Part shown: positions 61,442 through 64,000 of the stretch, in pieces
How positions within the stretch are numbered: the stretch's first letter is position 1
Layout of the letters: every line of letters starts with the position of its first letter
From: Prolixibacteraceae bacterium
Lineage (GTDB): Bacteria; Bacteroidota; Bacteroidia; Bacteroidales; Prolixibacteraceae
DNA: 64,000 bases
Reading direction: 5' to 3'
Assembly (NCBI GenBank): GCA_028683385.1
Contig: JAQUIJ010000002.1
Location: 186,001-250,000, forward strand
Made by a program: the position numbers and the translations under genes
Notes under the pieces: generated by a model
The model's input: only the letters and a program-made list of their open reading frames with translations
The model's database searches: none
What the model was told of the DNA's origin: nothing

Positions 61442-61449
61442 TATTTTTG
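61442..61449 (+). promoter_or_regulatory. -7 box of the OmpH/Skp gene
   Basis: TATTTTTG matches TAnnTTTG 25 bases before ATG 61475. No clear -33 TTTG at the optimal distance. Confidence 0.45.
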
Positions 61450-61474
61450 GCAAAATTTTATTGATAACGGGTAT

Positions 61475-62074
61475 ATGAAAAACACATCAATAGTTCTATT
61501 TGCTGTTTTGTTTTTGTCGGTTGCAGGACTTTATATTCTGCATTTTAGTGGAAGTAAATCACATGTTTCAGGGAAAAGTGGTGTAAGCGGAGAGAGTGAA
61601 AGCTCAGAGTTGAGCATCGCATATATCAAGGTTGATTCTTTAGCTGTGAACTACGATTTTGCACAGGAAATGCATGATGGTTTCGTCAAACAACAAGAGG
61701 CTTTTACAAAAGAATATGGAGAAAAACGGACCCGTTTTGAATCTCAGGCTGCTGCTTTTCAGGAAAAAGTTCAACGGGGTGGTTTCCTTAGCCAGGAGCG
61801 TGCCATGCAAGAGCGTGATCGTTTGATGGGTGAAGAACAGCAAATCACCAAGCTTGATCAGGAATTGTCTGCCAAACTCGCTCAAATACAAACTGATAAT
61901 AACAAACAGTTGCTCGATAGCATTATGGGTTACCTTAAAGTTTACAATAAGGATAAAAAATACAGTTATATTCTTAATGCCGGTGAAGTTTTAATTGGCG
62001 ATGAAGCAAGTAATATCACGAAAGAGGTATTGGTTGGTTTAAATGCAAGATATTCGAAAGCTAAATTGAAATAA
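61475..62074 (+). CDS. OmpH/Skp family periplasmic chaperone-like protein
   Basis: The 199-residue protein has an N-terminal hydrophobic helix (SIVLFAVLFLSVAGLYIL), serving as a signal anchor, then IAYIKVDSLAVNYDFA, and a long coiled coil (about residues 65-150: TRFESQAAAFQEKVQRGGFLSQERAM) and a final KKYSYILNAGEVLI. Skp holds unfolded outer-membrane proteins in the periplasm. It is monocistronic with its own -7 box and a terminator. Confidence 0.88.
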   Translation: MKNTSIVLFAVLFLSVAGLYILHFSGSKSHVSGKSGVSGESESSELSIAYIKVDSLAVNYDFAQEMHDGFVKQQEAFTKEYGEKRTRFESQAAAFQEKVQRGGFLSQERAMQERDRLMGEEQQITKLDQELSAKLAQIQTDNNKQLLDSIMGYLKVYNKDKKYSYILNAGEVLIGDEASNITKEVLVGLNARYSKAKLK

Positions 62075-62097
62075 TTCAATTCTGAGATATGATCTGA

Positions 62098-62127
62098 AAA
62101 ATCCGAAGCAATTCGGATTTTTTTGTT
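62098..62127 (+). terminator. Terminator after the OmpH/Skp gene
   Basis: AAATCCGAA and TTCGGATTT form a 9-bp stem around a short loop (62099-62120), followed by TTTTTG. Confidence 0.85.
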
Positions 62128-62157
62128 TAATGTAACTTCTACCTAAATTTTCTTATC

Positions 62158-63354
62158 ATGTTTGCTGATCGGTATATCAATAAAAATATTGTTTATCCTG
62201 AATTCATTGATGCTGTCGTTTCACCTGAGGTATCAATGATTGTAATGATACCCTGTTTGAACGAACCTGAGATTTTCCGTACGTTGGAATCTTTGTGGTC
62301 TTGTGATCCGATCAAATCTAGCTGTGAGGTGATTGTAGTTGTTAATGAATCTGAAAACAGTACTCTGGCTGTTAAGAACTTTAATCAGGAGACTTACAAT
62401 AAATTGTTTGACTGGAAACGGGAAAATGATCGGGAGAACTTGATTTTACACCCCATTTACGCGCAATCAGTAAATGCAAAGCATGCAGGAGCGGGAATGG
62501 CTCGAAAGATTGGTATGGATGAGGTTATTCGTCGTTTTAATGCATTGAACCGACCCGATGGTGTCATTATTTCTTTGGATGCAGATTGTTTGGTTTCATC
62601 TAATTACTTGCAGAGAATCGAATCCGTTTTTAATAAGAATAAATCATGTTTCGCTGCAACGCTAAATTTTAAGCATCGTGCTGAAGACATGGATGATCCC
62701 AAACAAAAATTGGGAATTCAACTTTACGAAGATTACCTCCATTACTATAAAAAAGCCTTGGATTTTGCGGGTTTCCCGGATTCAATTTATACCATCGGAT
62801 CAGCATTTGCAGTTCGGGCTGAAGCATACGTAAAACAAGGCGGAATGAACCGAAGGCAGGCTGGCGAAGATTTTTATTTTCTCAATAAACTAACCAAGCT
62901 TGGGCCCATTACTGAAATTAATGACGCCTTTGTTTATCCTTCGGCCAGGGTTTCAGACAGGGTGCCTTTTGGTACAGGTGCAGCAATGACCAAGTGGATG
63001 AACGAAGATGGAGACTTAACGGTAACCTATAATTTTGCGGCCTTTCTCGATTTGAAAGTTTTGTTTGATCAGGTCGATACACTTTTCCGGAATAGTGCAG
63101 ATGAGGTATTCATGGCCTCATTACCTCCTTCTGTACAGGAATACCTACAAGTGCTTGAATTCCCCATTAAACTGGCTGAAATTAATCAGAACAGCTCTTC
63201 TTTATCAGCATTCAGGAAACGGTTTTTTCAGTTCTTCGATGGATTTATTATTCTGCGCTTCCTGAATCTGGCTCATCAAAAATACTATTCACAGCAAAAT
63301 CTTTCGGAAGCAATAGAACAGTTGATGGAATGCGCTTTGGGTGAAAGAAAATAA
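62158..63354 (+). CDS. Family 2 glycosyltransferase-like protein
   Basis: The 398-residue protein has the GT-A start MIVMIPCLNEPEIFRTLESLW, the metal-binding motif SLDADCLVSSNYL (DxD), and a later GEDFYFLNKLTKLG with the ED catalytic region. No membrane helices are visible, so it is probably cytoplasmic. The acceptor sugar is unknown. It ends at a terminator shared with araA on the other strand. Confidence 0.85.
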   Translation: MFADRYINKNIVYPEFIDAVVSPEVSMIVMIPCLNEPEIFRTLESLWSCDPIKSSCEVIVVVNESENSTLAVKNFNQETYNKLFDWKRENDRENLILHPIYAQSVNAKHAGAGMARKIGMDEVIRRFNALNRPDGVIISLDADCLVSSNYLQRIESVFNKNKSCFAATLNFKHRAEDMDDPKQKLGIQLYEDYLHYYKKALDFAGFPDSIYTIGSAFAVRAEAYVKQGGMNRRQAGEDFYFLNKLTKLGPITEINDAFVYPSARVSDRVPFGTGAAMTKWMNEDGDLTVTYNFAAFLDLKVLFDQVDTLFRNSADEVFMASLPPSVQEYLQVLEFPIKLAEINQNSSSLSAFRKRFFQFFDGFIILRFLNLAHQKYYSQQNLSEAIEQLMECALGERK

Positions 63355-63356
63355 AA

Positions 63357-63384
63357 AAGCCGAAGAAAATTTCTCCGGCTCTTT
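63357..63384. terminator. Bidirectional terminator between the glycosyltransferase gene and araA
   Basis: GCCGAAGAAA pairs imperfectly with TTTCTCCGGC (one mismatch) and is flanked by A and T runs, suiting both convergent genes. Confidence 0.75.
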
Positions 63385-63411
63385 ATCGGGGGATGCTGTT
63401 TAAACTTAAAT

Positions 63412-64000
63412 CTATCTTACTCCACTTGATAAAAGGTAATACAAATCATTCCATTTCAATTCTTTCTTGAAATCAGAAATCGATGTATTTTTATTGATCT
63501 GAACAAGTTCAATTCCTGCCATATCGCAGAAATCTTCAATGTATTCGGCAGTTACAGCCTGGCTGAATGCATTGTGGTGAGCACCACCTGCATAAATCCA
63601 TGCAGCAGCACCAGTTTTAAGGTCAGGCATTGGAGTCCATAATGCGCTGGCAACTGGTAATTTTTCGAGTTTTGCTTCCGGAGCAACACATTCAACATCG
63701 TGTACTACCATCCGGAAGCGGGTTCCCATATCGATAAGGCTAGTGCATGTAGCAGGGCCTGTCTGAGTATTAAATACCAAACGGGCAGGAGCCTCTTTTC
63801 CACCAATTCCTAATGGATGAACTTCAATTTTAGCTTTGCCATCAGCAATCGATGGACAAATTTCAAGCATGTGCGAGCCTAAAGCTTTATATCCGGTTAT
63901 TGGGTTGAGGTGATAGGTGTAATCTTCCATGAATGAGCAACCGCCTTTCAATCCAATACCCATTACTTTTACGGCACGAACCAATGCGGCGTGTTTCCAG
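63412..64000 (-). CDS. araA: L-arabinose isomerase, 5'-truncated by window edge
   Basis: Only the C-terminal ~196 residues are present; the frame is open to the window end and the start lies beyond 64000. The visible part fits Ara[27 protein letters not shown] (metal His), [29 protein letters not shown] and GGAHHNAFS. It converts L-arabinose to L-ribulose. Together with the GH127 and GH43-like enzymes it suggests arabinose use. Confidence 0.95.
   Translation of the reverse strand, partial: WKHAALVRAVKVMGIGLKGGCSFMEDYTYHLNPITGYKALGSHMLEICPSIADGKAKIEVHPLGIGGKEAPARLVFNTQTGPATCTSLIDMGTRFRMVVHDVECVAPEAKLEKLPVASALWTPMPDLKTGAAAWIYAGGAHHNAFSQAVTAEYIEDFCDMAGIELVQINKNTSISDFKKELKWNDLYYLLSSGVR

Noticed and set aside
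1-64000. CRISPR array, prophage, insertion sequence or rRNA operon
   Set aside because: No regularly spaced repeats, transposase, integrase, phage structural genes or rRNA sequence were seen on either strand.

Overview
The window is a stretch of chromosome from a Bacteroidota bacterium, most likely from the Bacteroidales/Marinilabiliales side. The evidence is the gliding-motility pair gldD/gldE in the order mutY-ssb-gldE-gldD-PPTase, promoters of the TAnnTTTG type, Tat-signal Gfo/Idh/MocA oxidoreductases beside GH127, GH78 and GH43-like glycosidases, and a three-subunit NADH-linked [FeFe] hydrogenase. The order-level placement is inference. I see no prophage, insertion sequence, CRISPR array or rRNA operon.

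Region by region. 1-5.7 kb: end of an esterase, the hydCBA hydrogenase operon, then ogt and cutC. 6-9.2 kb: a small barrel protein, an oxidoreductase and the H-cluster maturase hydE. 9.2-13 kb: a MarR regulator and a P-type cation ATPase that share a matching operator, then an MntA/HepT toxin-antitoxin pair whose toxin is frameshifted. 13-17.8 kb: SEC-C protein, DUF2293 protein, rlmF, and a two-component system whose promoter has the same direct-repeat box as a 54-residue orphan ORF downstream. 18-20.7 kb: lipoprotein MsrBA, a Met-rich metal-binding protein and an outer-membrane protein. 20.8-29 kb: a sugar or glycoside gene group (2-hydroxyacid dehydrogenase, DUF3052, GH127, Gfo/Idh, creatininase-like, MFS). 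29-33.3 kb: a LolA-like protein with two FtsX-like permeases and a LolD-like ATPase, with three different palindromes in its gaps. 33.4-37.5 kb: CAP protein, PH-domain protein, YcxB-like protein and two orphan proteins. 37.6-46.2 kb: complete kdpFABC-kdpDE potassium system with two small ORFs inserted between kdpB and kdpC. 46.3-51.3 kb: cupin, ThuA-like, small membrane protein, GH78 and GH43-like enzymes. 51.3-53.6 kb: pgl and zwf. 53.7-57.9 kb: the gld/ssb/mutY group. 58-60.3 kb: HU, a frameshifted small basic protein, RNase G and tRNA-Ser. 60.3-64 kb: proline dehydrogenase, OmpH/Skp, a family 2 glycosyltransferase and the end of araA.

How it fits together: hydrogenase plus HydE point to fermentative H2 production from NADH. 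The glycosidases, araA, zwf and pgl fit growth on plant-type sugars. KdpDE-KdpFABC, the P-type ATPase, MsrBA and the Met-rich protein cover ion supply, metal and oxidative stress. The most interesting items are the small ORFs inside kdp, the shared 11-bp-spaced boxes of the 15.3 kb two-component system and its orphan target, and the MarR operator pair. Two single-base frameshifts lie at or next to short A-rich runs, so a consensus-sequence indel cannot be excluded.
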